From NCBI RefSeq assembly GCF_045679555.1, contig NC_092087.1:81338901-81402900 (forward strand): DNA of 64,000 nt, given 5' to 3'. How positions within the stretch are numbered: position 1 is the stretch's first letter; every line of letters starts with the position of its first letter. The DNA is from Salvelinus alpinus (taxonomy: Eukaryota; Chordata; Actinopteri; Salmoniformes; Salmonidae). This document shows, piece by piece, positions 1 through 12,896 of the stretch. The notes beneath the pieces were generated by a model. The model saw only the letters and a list, made by a program, of their open reading frames with translations. It did not search any database and was not told the origin of the DNA. The translations under genes and the position numbers were made by a program.

Positions 1-1162
1 GTTTTTGATTAGATATATTTCTCAATGACTTTCTTAGATTTTTGCAATCATTATCAAACCATTTTTCATTATCTGTTATTTTTGGTTTGCTCTTATGCTT
101 CTTTAGATTAGCCAAGGAGGCTAATTTGTCAAATATAAAGTTTATGTTCCTAACGGCCAAATTTACACCTTCATTGCTGAAGGAGAATGTTAAGGCTAAA
201 AAGTAGTCCAGGAGAGATTGTATTTTTTGGCTACTAATTGCTTTTTGGTAGATGTCTGTACTGTTTGCACTCCATCTATAGGCTTGTTTAGTACCATGTA
301 ATTTATTGGGCCATGATGCTTCATGGTTGGGTTCTGCTCTTCTCAGATACACTGTGATTTTACTGTGGTCTGAGAGAGGTGTTAGTGGGCTGACTGTGAA
401 GGCTCTGAGAGACTATGGGTTTAGGTCGGTGAGGAAGTAGTCTACAGTGCTGCTGCCAAGGGATGAGCTGTAGGTGTACCTACCAAAAGAGTCTCCTCTC
501 AGCCTGCCATTGACTATGTACAGACCCAGTGTTCGACAGAGCCTCAGGAGCTGTAATCCATTTTTGTTTTTCACTTTGTCATAGTTGTTTCTGTGGGGGT
601 ATGTGGGGAGGGAAAGGTTATTGCTTCCTGGTAGGTGTTTATCCCCATGACTGTTAATAGTGTCTTGTTCTTCTGCTATTCTAGCATTCAGGTCTCCACA
701 TACCAGTACGTTGCCTTGGGCCTGAAAGTGACTAATCTCTCCCTCTAGAATGGAGAAGCTCTCTTCGTTGAAGTAGGGTGACTCTGAGGGGGGAATGTAT
801 GTGGCACAGAGGAAGACGTTTTTATCTGTCAAGATAGCCTCCTTGTTGATTTTTAACCAGATAAAGAATTCTCCTGTTTTGATCAATTCGATTGAATTAA
901 TTAGTTCAGATTTATACCATATTAGCATTCCCCCTGAGTCTCTGCCCTGTTTGATTCCTTTTAATTTAGTGGATGGTATGATTATCTCCCTATAACCTAG
1001 TGGACAGCCAGTGGAAACATCACCTCTGCACCATGTTTCCTGTAGTACTAAAATATCAACATCATCAATTTCTTTCAGGAAGTCTGGGTTTCTGCTCTTT
1101 AGCCCAAAAGCAGAGGACTTTAATCCTTGTATATTCCAACATGCAACGTAAAAAGACTTCAT
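1..1162 (-). pseudogene. LINE ORF2, apurinic-type endonuclease domain, with an in-frame stop
   Basis: The frame starts at ATG 1162 and reads as an exonuclease-endonuclease-phosphatase (APE-like) domain, which nicks target DNA for target-primed reverse transcription. Visible landmarks are WNIQGL near residue 9, LQETW near 41, the GDLNAR metal/catalytic block near 157 and VDYFLTD at the end. A TAG at 413-415 stops the frame at 249 codons. Reading on in the same frame gives PLSDHSKITV, which contains the SDH motif expected at the end of this domain, and the frame stays open to base 1. A single point change rather than truncation therefore seems to have broken it. The product would lack the final catalytic His and all of the reverse transcriptase. 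Confidence 0.85.
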
Positions 1163-1361
1163 AACTTTTTTTTTCTCTCTTTTCTTTACCTTTCAAAATG
1201 AGACAAACACTCACAATCCAAGAAGAACCATTAAAATAGGATTTTTCAATTAAAGTAAACTCTTATTTTGCAAATGTGATTTGTTTATCATTTAAGATAG
1301 AATTTGTGTCATGCCACTTGGGTGGATGTAGTGTGAGAATGGTGGAGTTCTTGTGCTCATC

Positions 1362-3350
1362 TTACCATGACCCTCGGCCCATCACATGTGAGCATAGTAG
1401 ACTCAGCATTTGTTTAATGTCACTCATTTGGTTGGTGGGGGCTGGGCCAGTTGCTCCTCTCACAGCCTGTGCGTAGCTCTGCCTGCTGGGCTGTGGCTCC
1501 TCCAGGTGTGGGTCTGCGGTGGGGAGGAGGGGGGTGGTAGGCCTCATCTGGGTGGCTCTGAAGCTGGGCTGGGGTGGTCTGTGCTGCGCTGGCTGTGGTG
1601 GGCATTGAGGTTGGTGGTGCTGTGGTCGTGGCTGGGGGGTCCAGGGTGCTGGTCCGGGATGTTGTCTCGGTGATCTCGGCGGGGTGGAGATTGCTCCGCT
1701 GTTCCTGGGTGGAGAGGTCGGGCTGCGGTTTAGAGCGACGTCCTTGAGAGTCTTGGCAAGGATGGGGACTGTCTCCCTGTACAGGTGAACATGGTCATAG
1801 AGACAGTCCAGATCGAGGGTGGGATGGTGGGCCAGGTGTACATTGGGTCGCAGGGCACAGTCCCGGGATAGGCTGGCATTTATTCTTTGGATTGTGGCAG
1901 GGTGGAAGTCCCTCCTCTGTAGAAGGGTTGACACTATGATTCTTGAGTTGGGGAAGATTGCGGAGGCCTTCTCAATCACTCCCCGTAGTGAAGTCGCCAA
2001 CCTCTCCTGCTGAGCACGCAGGTCGTTGCTTCCGGTATGTATGATTATGTGGCTTGGCGACCCGAGATGGTTCTTATCAAGCAGCTCCATGGCACTTTGC
2101 GTTGTTGGGCACCACACCTTTCTCGTTTTGTGTCTAGGGAAAAGTTTCTTCTCCTGAACATACTTCCCATTTGAGTCCATTAACAGGACGATGTCAGCCA
2201 GTGTTTCTTCTGGACTGGGGGGGGCAGAGGGGGGGCTGGTGGGTGTTGGAGCTGGGGTGTGGCTGGTCTGTGTGGGTGCCACTGTCAGTGGGAGGCTGTT
2301 CTGTGGGTTGGGGAGGAGGGGTGCAGCAGCCAGGGCTGGGGAAGTCTGGCTGGTTGAGCTGGGCTCCTCTGCTGTGTGAGGGCAGGTCATAGGGTGGTGA
2401 TCTATCTGCTCCTGCAGCCTGTCCTCTGCTCTCTTTCTCTCCTGCAGCTCCTCTCTTAGTGCGGTCAGCTCCTTATTGCTGCTCTGCCTGTCTTTTTGGA
2501 GCTCTCTCACCTCCTTTGTTAGATCAGCCAGCTCTCTCTTGAGTCCGTCTCTCTCTTGCTGAACCTCTTTCAGCTGTGTTGCAAGGCTGCTGTCCTGCTC
2601 TGTCCTCACCTTGGTTAGGAGCTCCTCTAAGGTGTGGTTGTCTGGTTGCTGTTTGCTCACGCTCTCCCTCAGCAGGACCACCTCCCCCTCCAGTTTGGTG
2701 AACTCATCCCTCATGGCAGCCATGGTGGTGAGGAGGGCCTGAGCCTGCTCTGCACTGAGGGGGTCGCTCTCCTCCTGGGGCGTGTCCTCCACTATGGTGG
2801 AAAGAGAGGTGCTGGATGTGCCTTTTTGGGTGGGGAGGGTAAGGGTGAGGGTGGTGCTGGGGGAGTTTGTCTTGTGGGAGGACATGTCACTGGTGGTGTC
2901 CTTCTCTCTCTCCGCTCTCTCCTTAATGGTCTGAAAGTCTGTTTCAAACAGCCTGATGTTACCTTGCACCATGACAGTCCCAGTCTTGTAGAGGTTGATT
3001 GTTATCATGGTGCTGTCAGGGTCGTCTGTCTCTTTGATTTTCAGCTTCCACCCATTACAGATTCCCTCTTTCTTTATGCATGGGTAGTGAGAGCAGACTG
3101 CTGAGCGCCATGCATTTGGCTGGTCAGTGAGGAAGATGAGATTACTCACGTCACCGTTTTTGTAGAGGTCTGCAAAAAGGGTTTCTGGCCTCTTCTCTAG
3201 TAGTTTCTGTTTGAAAGCTTTCCTCATTGTGTCATTTTTGACCTTTTTTGGGTAGAGAATGGATTCTGCGCTGAGGGGGAGTGGGGACATGGTGTCTGTG
3301 CGCTCTGCTACTACCGCTACTGCTGCGCTGTTCTGCTGCCCCGTTGCCAT
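1362..3350 (-). CDS. LINE ORF1 protein with coiled coil and SGNH-esterase-like domain
   Basis: This is an intact 662-codon frame. Residues about 35-150 form a basic globular segment. Residues about 200-325 are Glu/Lys/Gln/Leu-rich with heptad spacing and look like a coiled coil, probably for oligomerisation. A Pro/Ser/Thr linker follows, then an SGNH-hydrolase-like domain at about 383-540. Its landmarks are LLMDSNGK (MDSN at 391-394, block I), HTGSNDL (438-444, block III) and DHVHLY (519-524, block V, the Asp/His pair). The C-terminal 110 residues are Pro/Gln-rich. In related LINE families the ORF1 product binds element RNA in a ribonucleoprotein; the role of the esterase fold is unsettled. 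I saw no CCHC knuckle. The start was chosen because it is the first ATG and lies near the presumed 5' end. Confidence 0.8.
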   Translation of the reverse strand: MATGQQNSAAVAVVAERTDTMSPLPLSAESILYPKKVKNDTMRKAFKQKLLEKRPETLFADLYKNGDVSNLIFLTDQPNAWRSAVCSHYPCIKKEGICNGWKLKIKETDDPDSTMITINLYKTGTVMVQGNIRLFETDFQTIKERAEREKDTTSDMSSHKTNSPSTTLTLTLPTQKGTSSTSLSTIVEDTPQEESDPLSAEQAQALLTTMAAMRDEFTKLEGEVVLLRESVSKQQPDNHTLEELLTKVRTEQDSSLATQLKEVQQERDGLKRELADLTKEVRELQKDRQSSNKELTALREELQERKRAEDRLQEQIDHHPMTCPHTAEEPSSTSQTSPALAAAPLLPNPQNSLPLTVAPTQTSHTPAPTPTSPPSAPPSPEETLADIVLLMDSNGKYVQEKKLFPRHKTRKVWCPTTQSAMELLDKNHLGSPSHIIIHTGSNDLRAQQERLATSLRGVIEKASAIFPNSRIIVSTLLQRRDFHPATIQRINASLSRDCALRPNVHLAHHPTLDLDCLYDHVHLYRETVPILAKTLKDVALNRSPTSPPRNSGAISTPPRSPRQHPGPAPWTPQPRPQHHQPQCPPQPAQHRPPQPSFRATQMRPTTPLLPTADPHLEEPQPSRQSYAQAVRGATGPAPTNQMSDIKQMLSLLCSHVMGRGSW

Positions 3351-3782
3351 GGCAACCGATTTGTTCGTCTGCTGTTCGCGCTACTTTCAAAAAACAGCAA
3401 ATATAGTGAAAAATCCTCACACAAAAGACTGAAGATATGTTTACAGTTAGTCCGTGCTCCTTTTTGGTTTACTCACTCAGTTTGGTCGTTTGATGTAGTT
3501 GTATTAACTGACCTTGCTAGTTTTGTTCTAGCTCGTTTCTTATGGCTAGCTTGTTAGTCTGCTGGCTGGGTCTTTGTTGTGTAGCTAGCTAGCTAGACTC
3601 AAAACTTCTTAACTTGAGGCGCCAAGTTACTTTTTTTTCTATTCTGAATGTATAGAGTTGTTGTTCATCACTTCTTGTCTGGAATTCTTCTTCGATTAGA
3701 GTGTTTATCTCATTCTAAAAACCAAAAAAAATCAAATATATCAGGAGCTCATGTTGAGCATGACACTCTCTCTCTCTCTCTC

Positions 3783-4057
3783 AATTCAATTCAATTCAAT
3801 TCAAGGGGCTTTATTGGCATGGGAAACATGTGTTAACATTGCCAAAGCAAGTGAGGTAGGTAATATACAAAAGTCAAATAAACAATAAAAATGAACAGTA
3901 AACATTACACATACAGAAGTTTCAAAACAATAAAGACATTACAAATGTCATATTATATATATGCAGTGTTGTAACAATGTACAAATGGTTAAAGCACACA
4001 AGTTAAAATAAATAAACATAAATATGGGTTGTATTTACAGTGGTGTTTGTTCTTCTC
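3783..4057 (-). mobile_element. 5'-truncated LINE 3' end (copy A)
   Basis: Read on the minus strand this ends in AATAAAGCC followed by TTGAATTGAATTGAATTG, a short tandem tail. The body matches copy B (4074-4770) almost base for base over the 3' UTR. It stops abruptly after GTTTGTTCTTC (+ strand) and runs into a (TC)n tract at 4058-4073. It is a short, severely 5'-truncated copy with no coding content. Confidence 0.8.
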
Positions 4058-4073
4058 TCTCTCTCTCTCTCTC

Positions 4074-4770
4074 TCAATTCAATTCAATTCAAGGGGCTTT
4101 ATTGGCATGGGAAACGTGTTAACATTGCCAAAGCAAGTGAGGTAGATAATACACAAAAGTGAAATAAACAATACAAATTAACAGTAAACATTACACATAC
4201 AGAAGTTTCAAAACAAGAAAGACATTACAAATGTCATATTATATATATACAGTGTTGTAACAATGTACAAATGGTTAAAGCACACAAGTTAAAATAAATA
4301 AGCATAAATATGGGTTGTATTTACAATGGTGTTTGTTCTTCACTGGTTGCCCTTTTCTTGTGGCAACAGGTCACAAATCTTGCTGCTGTGATGGCACACT
4401 GTGGAATTTCACCCAGTAGATATGGGAGTTTATCAAAATTGGATTTGTTTTCAATTTTTTTGTGGATCTGTGTAATCTGAGGGAAATATGTCTCTCTAAT
4501 ATGGTCATACATTGGGCAGGAGGTTAGGAAGTGCAGCTCAGTTTCCACCTCATTTTGTGGGCAGTGAGCACATAGCCTGTCTTCTCTTGAGAGCCATGTC
4601 TGCCTACGGCGGCCTTTCTCAATAGCAAGGCTATGCTCACTGAGTCTGTACATAGTCAAAGCTTTCCTTAAGTTTGGGTCAGTCACAGTGGTCAGGTATT
4701 CTGCCACTGTGTACTCTCTGTTTAGGTTTGTTGTGTGGGTGAGGCGGCTGCACACGTGTGTTTACTTAGA
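4074..4770 (-). mobile_element. LINE 3' end (copy B) with the end of ORF2
   Basis: This is a second copy of the same 3' UTR and TTGAA-type tail (tail at 4074-4093, + strand AATTC repeats), continuing into ORF2 C-terminal coding sequence at 4321-4755. The 5' side passes into a 13-bp pyrimidine minisatellite at about 4772. It lies head to tail with copy A and both share the minus orientation of the LINE at 1-3630. Confidence 0.8.
4321..4755 (-). pseudogene. C-terminal end of LINE ORF2
   Basis: About 144 codons are open. The segment contains a Cys/His cluster (CAHCP, then ELHFLTSC) like the zinc-knuckle region that ends many LINE ORF2 proteins, and it finishes about 250 bases before the element tail. 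The reverse transcriptase core is missing, so this is a 5'-truncated remnant. The same C-terminal peptide, more decayed, is encoded in the + strand fragment near 7901-8104. Confidence 0.7.
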
Positions 4771-4771
4771 A

Positions 4772-5028
4772 ATAGCTTTCATACCCCTCTGCCCTCCCTC
4801 TCTGCCCTCTCTCCCTGCCCTCTCTCTCTGCCCTCTCTCTCTCTGCCCTCTCTCTCTGCCCTCTCTCTCTGCCCTCTCTCCCTGCCCTCTCTCTCTGCCC
4901 TCTCTCTCTGCCCTCTCTCTCGGACCTCTCTCTCTGCCCTCTCTCTCGGCCCTCTCTCTCGGCCCTCTCTCTCTGCCCCCTCTCTCGGCCCTCTCTCTCG
5001 GCCCCTCCTCTCGTCCCCTCTGCCCTCC
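4772..5028. repeat. 13-bp pyrimidine minisatellite
   Basis: Tandem units of the form GCCCTCTCTCTCT, about 20 copies, with variants carrying CGGCC or CTCCC. It abuts the 5' edge of the truncated LINE copy B. Confidence 0.9.
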
Positions 5029-5617
5029 CTTAGTTCTGGGCTGCTCTACTGCTATACACTTCTCTGCCTTGTGGTTATCTATAGGGCCTTGGGACAGATT
5101 GTTGGCACGGGTTCACAGGTAACATTCCAGCACGGTTTGAGATCTTAGGCCCTTGCCTTGTTAAAATCACCATTTATAGGCTCCAGCTGGCTACAGGGAA
5201 CCAACTTCCAGGCTGGTGGGGCTACCTATTTAATTCTTATTAACTCATTGGAGTTGGTGTTATAGTGTGCCTAGGCATGAGGAATGAGGAGAAGAGACTC
5301 TCTGGGAATAGCCTGGCTAGATTCCACGTAGCTCGAACAAAGCTTGGTAGCATCGCATCCAATGTATTTAGCTGAAAACATACTGTAACCCGAGGTGAAT
5401 ACCAACATGTTTAGTGAATTTGAGGATTCAAAATGCAGTGCTGCCTGTGACTCTTAGCCGCATCACAAAATAACGTCTATCAAGTACATCTGCTTATGCA
5501 AAGCAGACCCACTTCAGGCCAGGCTGTGGTAGAAATGAGAGAGGTGGTGACAGTGGGCCATTTCAACTCCACGGGTCCTAGCGCCCGCCCTTTCTCCTCC
5601 CTGGCTCTGCCCAGGGC

Positions 5618-5733
5618 CTGTATTCAACACAGCGTCTCTGAATAAGAGTTCTGATCTAGGATCAGGTTTGCCTTTTCCGTCATAATGAATAAGAGGAGGG
5701 GACCTGATCCTAGATCAGGCGCTTGGTGAGTTG
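5618..5733. repeat. Foldback (MITE-like) hairpin
   Basis: CTGATCTAGGATCAGGT at 5651-5667 is an exact reverse complement of 5702-5718, giving a 17-bp stem around a 34-base loop. This GATCTAGGATCAGG type of hairpin resembles short repeats common in salmonid genomes (recollection, not a search). Confidence 0.7.
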
Positions 5734-6639
5734 GAGCCCTGCTCTGCTCTAGTCTACACAGTACTGTGGCATGGCATAGATTAGAGTCTTCGACCACATG
5801 CGTCTAATTAAGAGAGAGACTGCATGGAATCTGGTACGGCAAGGCCCTGAGATGAAGAATAGTGGGGAGCGTGGGCTGCCTTGGCCAAGCGTATGGCCCA
5901 TCCATCTTACAGACTGTTATTGAGGGTAAACGTTACATGTATGGCGTTTACTGCTTCCCGTGCACCCCTCCTTTCCATCCCTCTTTTCCAGCGCTCCTCT
6001 TCACAGTAAGTGGGCTTTCAGATGGAGTGCGACAGAAAGCGCGGAGAAGGACGCGCGTGGGTTCGAACGGTGAACTTGTCTTGGCACAAGCCGACACAAA
6101 ACGGTTTGTAGGTCAGCGTCGAGCGGGCATGACCCCTTCCGAAAGTGCGCTGTGTGTCTCTTCCTGCTATTGTCTACGACTTGGGGGGGGGTTGTGGCTT
6201 GTTGAACAGGAGGCGATTGTGCAATTTTAATACCGTTTGGAACTCGTTTTCGGGTTCTTGTGCCGTTTCCCTCAAGTCCTTTATGAATAAGTTAGAATTA
6301 AACGGCAGCAGGGGTGTTGGATGGGAGTGGGACATTATGTGGGCTCAGTATGCTGGTCTTGCTATCTCTACATACACACTGCTTGAGATTTGACGGTGTC
6401 TTCGTGAGCGGTGTTACTCTGGAATAGATGTCTGGTGTGATTCAAGACAGTTTGATTTAAACCCGATTAGAGGAAAGAAATACTTACTATGTTCCTGCAT
6501 TATAGACGAACACTCAGCTTTCTCGTCTCTGCTTTACTTTACTAAGAGTTATTATCCTGGTTGAGTTTGACCTTGGACTAACCTTAACCGCAGAGCAGCA
6601 GCAGAGTCCATCTATTGACGACGATAGACTTTGAACTAT

Positions 6640-6920
6640 TTAACCAGCTGACCACACTGTGACCACCGTGTAACCGCAGTCGGAACACAGCAGATGGGTA
6701 GCGTGTTTAAGGACGCCGCGGGCGACTCCTCTGACACACTGGTCTCGTTGTCTTCTGTCCCATTTTCTTTCATTCTACCCCATTCCCCCACAGTGCCTTG
6801 GGGCGTCACATGCTCGAACGGGCTCCTCTGATTGGCCGCGTCTCACATGACCTTTCCAAGCAACTGGTTGTCTCGCGCCTCGATGTGCCCCGAGAGAGCG
6901 AGGGAAACATACAGTAACAA
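6640..6920. promoter_or_regulatory. CpG-rich patch with CCAAT and paired TCACATG motifs
   Basis: The local sequence is richer in CpG than its surroundings. It holds an inverted CCAAT box (ATTGG at 6831-6835) and two TCACATG E-box-type motifs at 6806-6812 and 6843-6849. These look like proximal promoter elements, but no transcript or exon can be tied to them from sequence alone. Confidence 0.3.
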
Positions 6921-7142
6921 GGTGTCTGAAGCAACCTTTGTCTGGTCATGACTAAATGTTGGGCCAGTGTAGAAAAGACATTGAGCTTTCCCCCTTTAGA
7001 AAGGTCAGATTGTTCTGATAGCCACGTTCTCCTTCGTCCAGATCCTTGTGAGAATGAGCGCGGACTTGGCGAGTAATGGCTTCCTACCTTGTCCGATGGG
7101 GACGATGGTCAGAGGGAGAAGGAAACACATCTGGAATACTTC

Positions 7143-7144
<2 letters not shown>

Positions 7145-7235
<91 letters not shown>
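7145..7235. repeat. (CT)n microsatellite
   Basis: About 45 uninterrupted CT units followed by an imperfect C/T-rich tract to about 7320. Confidence 0.97.
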
Positions 7236-7238
<3 letters not shown>

Positions 7239-7900
7239 TCCCTCCCTTCTTTTCCCTTCCCACTCTCTCCCTCCCTCCCTTCCTCCCCCCTCCCTCTCTT
7301 CCTCCCCCTCTCTCCCGCCGTCCTGTGAACGACCCAGTCCATTCGGTTAGGCCTGTATGAGCTTATGTCTTCTTCTTGGAATATTATTTCCAGTGAAGTG
7401 AGTTAGATCAGCGGGCATGGAGAGGGGGTGGAGAGGGGGAGCAGAGGGGGAGGAAAATAGAAAACACCTGTATAGTTCTCTCCTCCTCCCTAACCCTGAT
7501 GGAAGGTTTTAGAGTCAGGCTTTACCGGGAGTGGAGAGTAGGTGGCTGGGAGGGCAGGGTGGCTTGAGGCCAAAGGTAGAGGGCTCCAGAGGGAAAACAG
7601 AGCAAGAGGAGATGGAGAGAGACAGAGCGAGAGAGAGGGAGACCTACCCTTCTCAGTGCTGTCACCAGAAATATAAGAAAATACTGGTATAGAAAGAAGG
7701 GAGGAGGATCAGGGGAGTATGCTGGCGTGTGGGAGAGTAGATAGAGTGAGAGTAAGTATCAGTGGAGGGGTACAGAGTGAGAGAGAGAGGGAGGGAGAGA
7801 GAGTGTGTGTGAAAGAGAGAGAGAGAGAGAGAGAGAGAGATGAAAGTAGGGAGTAGGGATAGAGAAAGAGAGAGAGTGAGAGAGAAAGAGAGAGTTATTA
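7236..7900. other. Purine-rich stretch, no gene seen
   Basis: G/A-rich DNA with imperfect (GA)n and GAGAGG runs, densest at 7610-7890. No coding frame stands out. Confidence 0.6.
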
Positions 7901-8345
7901 ACCTCCTGCCAAATGTATGACCATATTAGAGACCCGTACTTCCCTCAGATTACACAGACCCACAAAGAATTCGAAAACAAATCCAATTTTGATTAACTCC
8001 CATATCGATTGGGTGAAAGACCACAGTGTGCCATCACAGCAGCAAGATTTGTGACCTGCTGCCACAAGAAAAGGGCAACCAGTGAAGAACAAACACCATT
8101 GTAAATACAACCCATATTTATGTTAATTTATTTCCCCTTGTGTACTTTAACTATTTGCACGTCATTACAACACTGCCAATAGACAACAATGTGAAATGTC
8201 TCTATTTCTTTGAAACTTTTGTGAGTGTAATGTTTACTGTAAATCTTTTATTGCTTATTTCACTTTTGTTTATGATCTATTTAACTTGCTTTGGCAATGT
8301 AAACATATGTTTCCCATGCCAATAAAGCCCTTTGAATTGAATTGA
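7901..8345 (+). mobile_element. LINE 3' end (copy C), plus orientation
   Basis: Decayed ORF2 C-terminal codons (about 7901-8104) are followed by the same 3' UTR as copies A and B and the tail CCAATAAAGCCCTTTGAATT plus TGAATTGA at 8321-8345. Coding frames are broken. It lies in opposite orientation to the LINE pieces at 1-4770. Confidence 0.8.
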
Positions 8346-8425
8346 GTGAGAAACCGGAACCAGACAGACAGAAGTGTTTGCTCAGCCTGGAGGGATCCTC
8401 TCACACACAGTGGGAGCGGAGGGAG

Positions 8426-8554
<129 letters not shown>

Positions 8555-9297
8555 GTCATAAGAAAGACATCATGGTACGGTAAATAGACCTCTGGGTCAT
8601 GAGGTTTAAACCAGTACAGTTAACGAGCCAATCAATGACATAACATAAACATTTGCATTAGACACTGTCTATCATGGACAATGATAATGTCCTTAACATT
8701 GTCATTGTCAACAAGTTTGTCCTTAAAGTCAAGCAGAGTGGATGGACAACATAAATGAAAGGAGATACCAGGGAAAGCCCAAACTGCCATGTGTCTGTTT
8801 CAATACATTATTCTACAGGTACTGCAGATGAGAAGACTTAATCAAGTCGGGATATTTTTGGACGACATCCCAGGCGGGCTAGGCTATGTATCTTAGGGAG
8901 AGAGAGCAGAGATGAACAACGCTGAAAGACTAGACATTGGAGACTAGAGTGGACGTATGGATTGCCCATTGGAAACACACACAGCTCTGCTGATATCAAT
9001 GAGGGAATAGCTGTAAATAGATGTTTCCCTCCATCTAGTTGTGTATTTCTGTCTAAGGGAGGGGGCCCCTTTGAGCACTTCATGCAGTAGGTCAGCAATC
9101 ACTGTAACAACCTCTCACTGGAGGGCCCAGACAGTGTTGAGAGAAGGAGAGAAGAAGAGGAGGAGCGGAGGTGAAGAGGAGGAGAGGAGAGGGTGTTTAG
9201 GATAGGGGGTAGTGGGGGTTAGGGCTAGGGGGCATCTACAGGCAGGGACCTGCAGACTGGCGAGGCCACGAGAAGCTGGAAGGCTGGGAGGATACAC
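8555..9297. other. No gene seen
   Basis: Single-copy-like DNA. Short frames on either strand have no recognisable motif. Confidence 0.5.
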
Positions 9298-9336
9298 AAC
9301 ACACACACACGCACGCACGCACGCACACACACACAT

Positions 9337-9422
<86 letters not shown>
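9298..9422. repeat. (CA)n microsatellite with a GCAC block
   Basis: A CA tract with a short CGCA/GCAC interruption at about 9310-9325. Confidence 0.97.
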
Positions 9423-9423
<1 letters not shown>

Positions 9424-9816
9424 ACAGCTCTCAGTAAGCAGAAGATAGCATATAATGATCTACACAGGAGAACAAACAGACCAGACCCATTACAGGGGCA
9501 GTCGGACCGAGAGATGCCTGAGCAAGGAGCACTCTGACTGGGCTAGGGAGAGACAGGGGGTCATGTAGATGGATGTCCTTTCTGGTCAGTTCAAACAGAG
9601 TTCAACCGACTGGAGATGGAGTGGTCCAGGGGTAGGGAAAGGAAGCGGACAGACACAGAAAACACACACACTCATATATGAATGGAATTCACACACACTG
9701 AGACTCTTAGAAGAACACACAAGCACACACAATCAGACAGACACACTTTTTCATCTCTCCCTCTCGGCTCTGTCTATTGTGCAGTGTGTGCATACAGTGA
9801 ATTTGTCCTCTGTAGC

Positions 9817-10813
9817 CATCTGTCTCTAATGGTTCTAGTGGGTCAGAGAAACACAGTCCCGGTTCTGGCTGCTCCTGTCATCTGTCTCTAATGGTTCTAG
9901 TGGGTCAGAGAAACACAGTCCCGGTCCTGGCTGCTCCTATCATCTGTCTCTAATGGTTCTAGTGGGTCAGAGAAACACAGTCCCGGTCCTGGCTGCTCCT
10001 ATCATCTGTCTCTAATGGTTCTAGTGGGTCAGAGAAACACAGTCCCGGTCCTGGCTGCTCCTGTCATCTGTCTCTAATGGTTCTAGTGGGTCAGAGAAAC
10101 ACAGTCCCGGTCCTGGCTGCTCCTGTCATCTGTCTCTAATGGTTCTAGTGGGTCAGAGAAACACAGTCCCGGTTCTGGCTGCTCCTATCATCTGTCTCTA
10201 ATGGTTCTAGTGGGTCAGAGAAACACAGTCCCGGTTCTGGCTGCTCCTGTCATCTGTCTCTAATGGTTCTAGTGGGTCAGAGAAACACAGTCCCGGTTCT
10301 GGCTGCTCCTATCATCTGTCTCTAATGGTTCTAGTGGGTCAGAGAAACACAGTCCCGGTTCTGGCTGCTCCTATCATCTGTCTCTAATGGTTCTAGTGGG
10401 TCAGAGAAACACAGTCCCGGTCCTGGCTGCTCCTATCATCTGTCTCTAATGGTTCTAGTGGGTCAGAGAAACACAGTCCCGGTCCTGGCTGCTCCTGTCA
10501 TCTGTCTCTAATGGTTCTAGTGGGTCAGAGAAACACAGTCCCGGTCCTGGCTGCTCCTGTCATCTGTCTCTAATGGTTCTAGTGGGTCAGAGAAACACAG
10601 TCCCGGTTCTGGCTGCTCCTATCATCTGTCTCTAATGGTTCTAGTGGGTCAGAGAAACACAGTCCCGGTCCTGGCTGCTCCTATCATCTGTCTCTAATGG
10701 TTCTAGTGGGTCAGAGAAACACAGTCCCGGTCCTGGCTGCTCCTGTCATCTGTCTCTAATGGTTCTAGTGGGTCAGAGAAACACAGTCCCGGTCCTGGCT
10801 GCTCCTGTCATCT
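9817..10813. repeat. 62-bp minisatellite
   Basis: Sixteen nearly identical 62-bp units starting CATCTGTCTCTAATGG. Variation is mainly at two sites: GGTTCTGG or GGTCCTGG, and CCTGTCATC or CCTATCATC. Copies are contiguous with no unique spacers, so this is a minisatellite and not a CRISPR array. Confidence 0.95.
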
Positions 10814-11521
<708 letters not shown>

Positions 11522-11583
11522 AGCGATCAGGGCCGTGACCAGCTGGGACCCACCGCGTTGGGGTGAATACTGATGGAGAGAGG

Positions 11584-11584
<1 letters not shown>

Positions 11585-11636
<52 letters not shown>
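11585..11636. repeat. (CA)n microsatellite
   Basis: Twenty-six CA units, complementary to the GT tract just upstream, so the two could pair as a hairpin. Confidence 0.95.

Positions 11637-12896
<1,260 letters not shown>

Larger units (their letters stand above)
1..3630 (-). mobile_element. Non-LTR retrotransposon (LINE), 5' part, running off the window
   Basis: This is a two-ORF LINE on the minus strand. ORF1 (1362-3350) is followed after about 200 bases by the ORF2 endonuclease (1162 downward), which stays open to the window edge apart from one stop. The stretch from about 3351 to 3630 upstream of ORF1 is presumably the 5' UTR and promoter; I see no TATA box, and the exact 5' end is not defined. 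Just beyond the 5' end lie two 3' ends that look like the same family (3783-4770), so the copies are arranged head to tail. The rest of ORF2 (reverse transcriptase, 3' UTR) is outside the window. Clade is not assigned with confidence; an ORF1 with an esterase-like domain is known from the CR1/L2/I side of the LINE tree. Confidence 0.85.
5029..7144. other. Mostly single-copy DNA without a recognised gene
   Basis: I found no convincing coding exon. Short open frames (for example 5862-6230) have no recognisable motif. It contains a foldback element near 5618-5733 and a CpG-rich, promoter-like patch at about 6640-6920. Confidence 0.5.

Noticed and set aside
1410..3104. Plus-strand frames at 1410-1673, 2171-2392 and 2634-3104
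   Set aside because: They are antisense to the long LINE ORF1, which has clear domains and is the better reading.
4688..5148. Ser/Leu/Pro-rich plus-strand frames
   Set aside because: Translation of the 13-bp pyrimidine minisatellite; antisense to a LINE remnant.
7048..7135. Possible first exon beginning MSADLASNG just downstream of the CpG-rich patch
   Set aside because: The frame runs straight into the (CT)n tract, and resemblance of the first few residues to any known start is too short to support.
9817..10813. CRISPR-like direct repeats
   Set aside because: Units are contiguous with no unique spacers, and the window is eukaryotic. Same reasoning for the 23-, 26- and 77-bp arrays.
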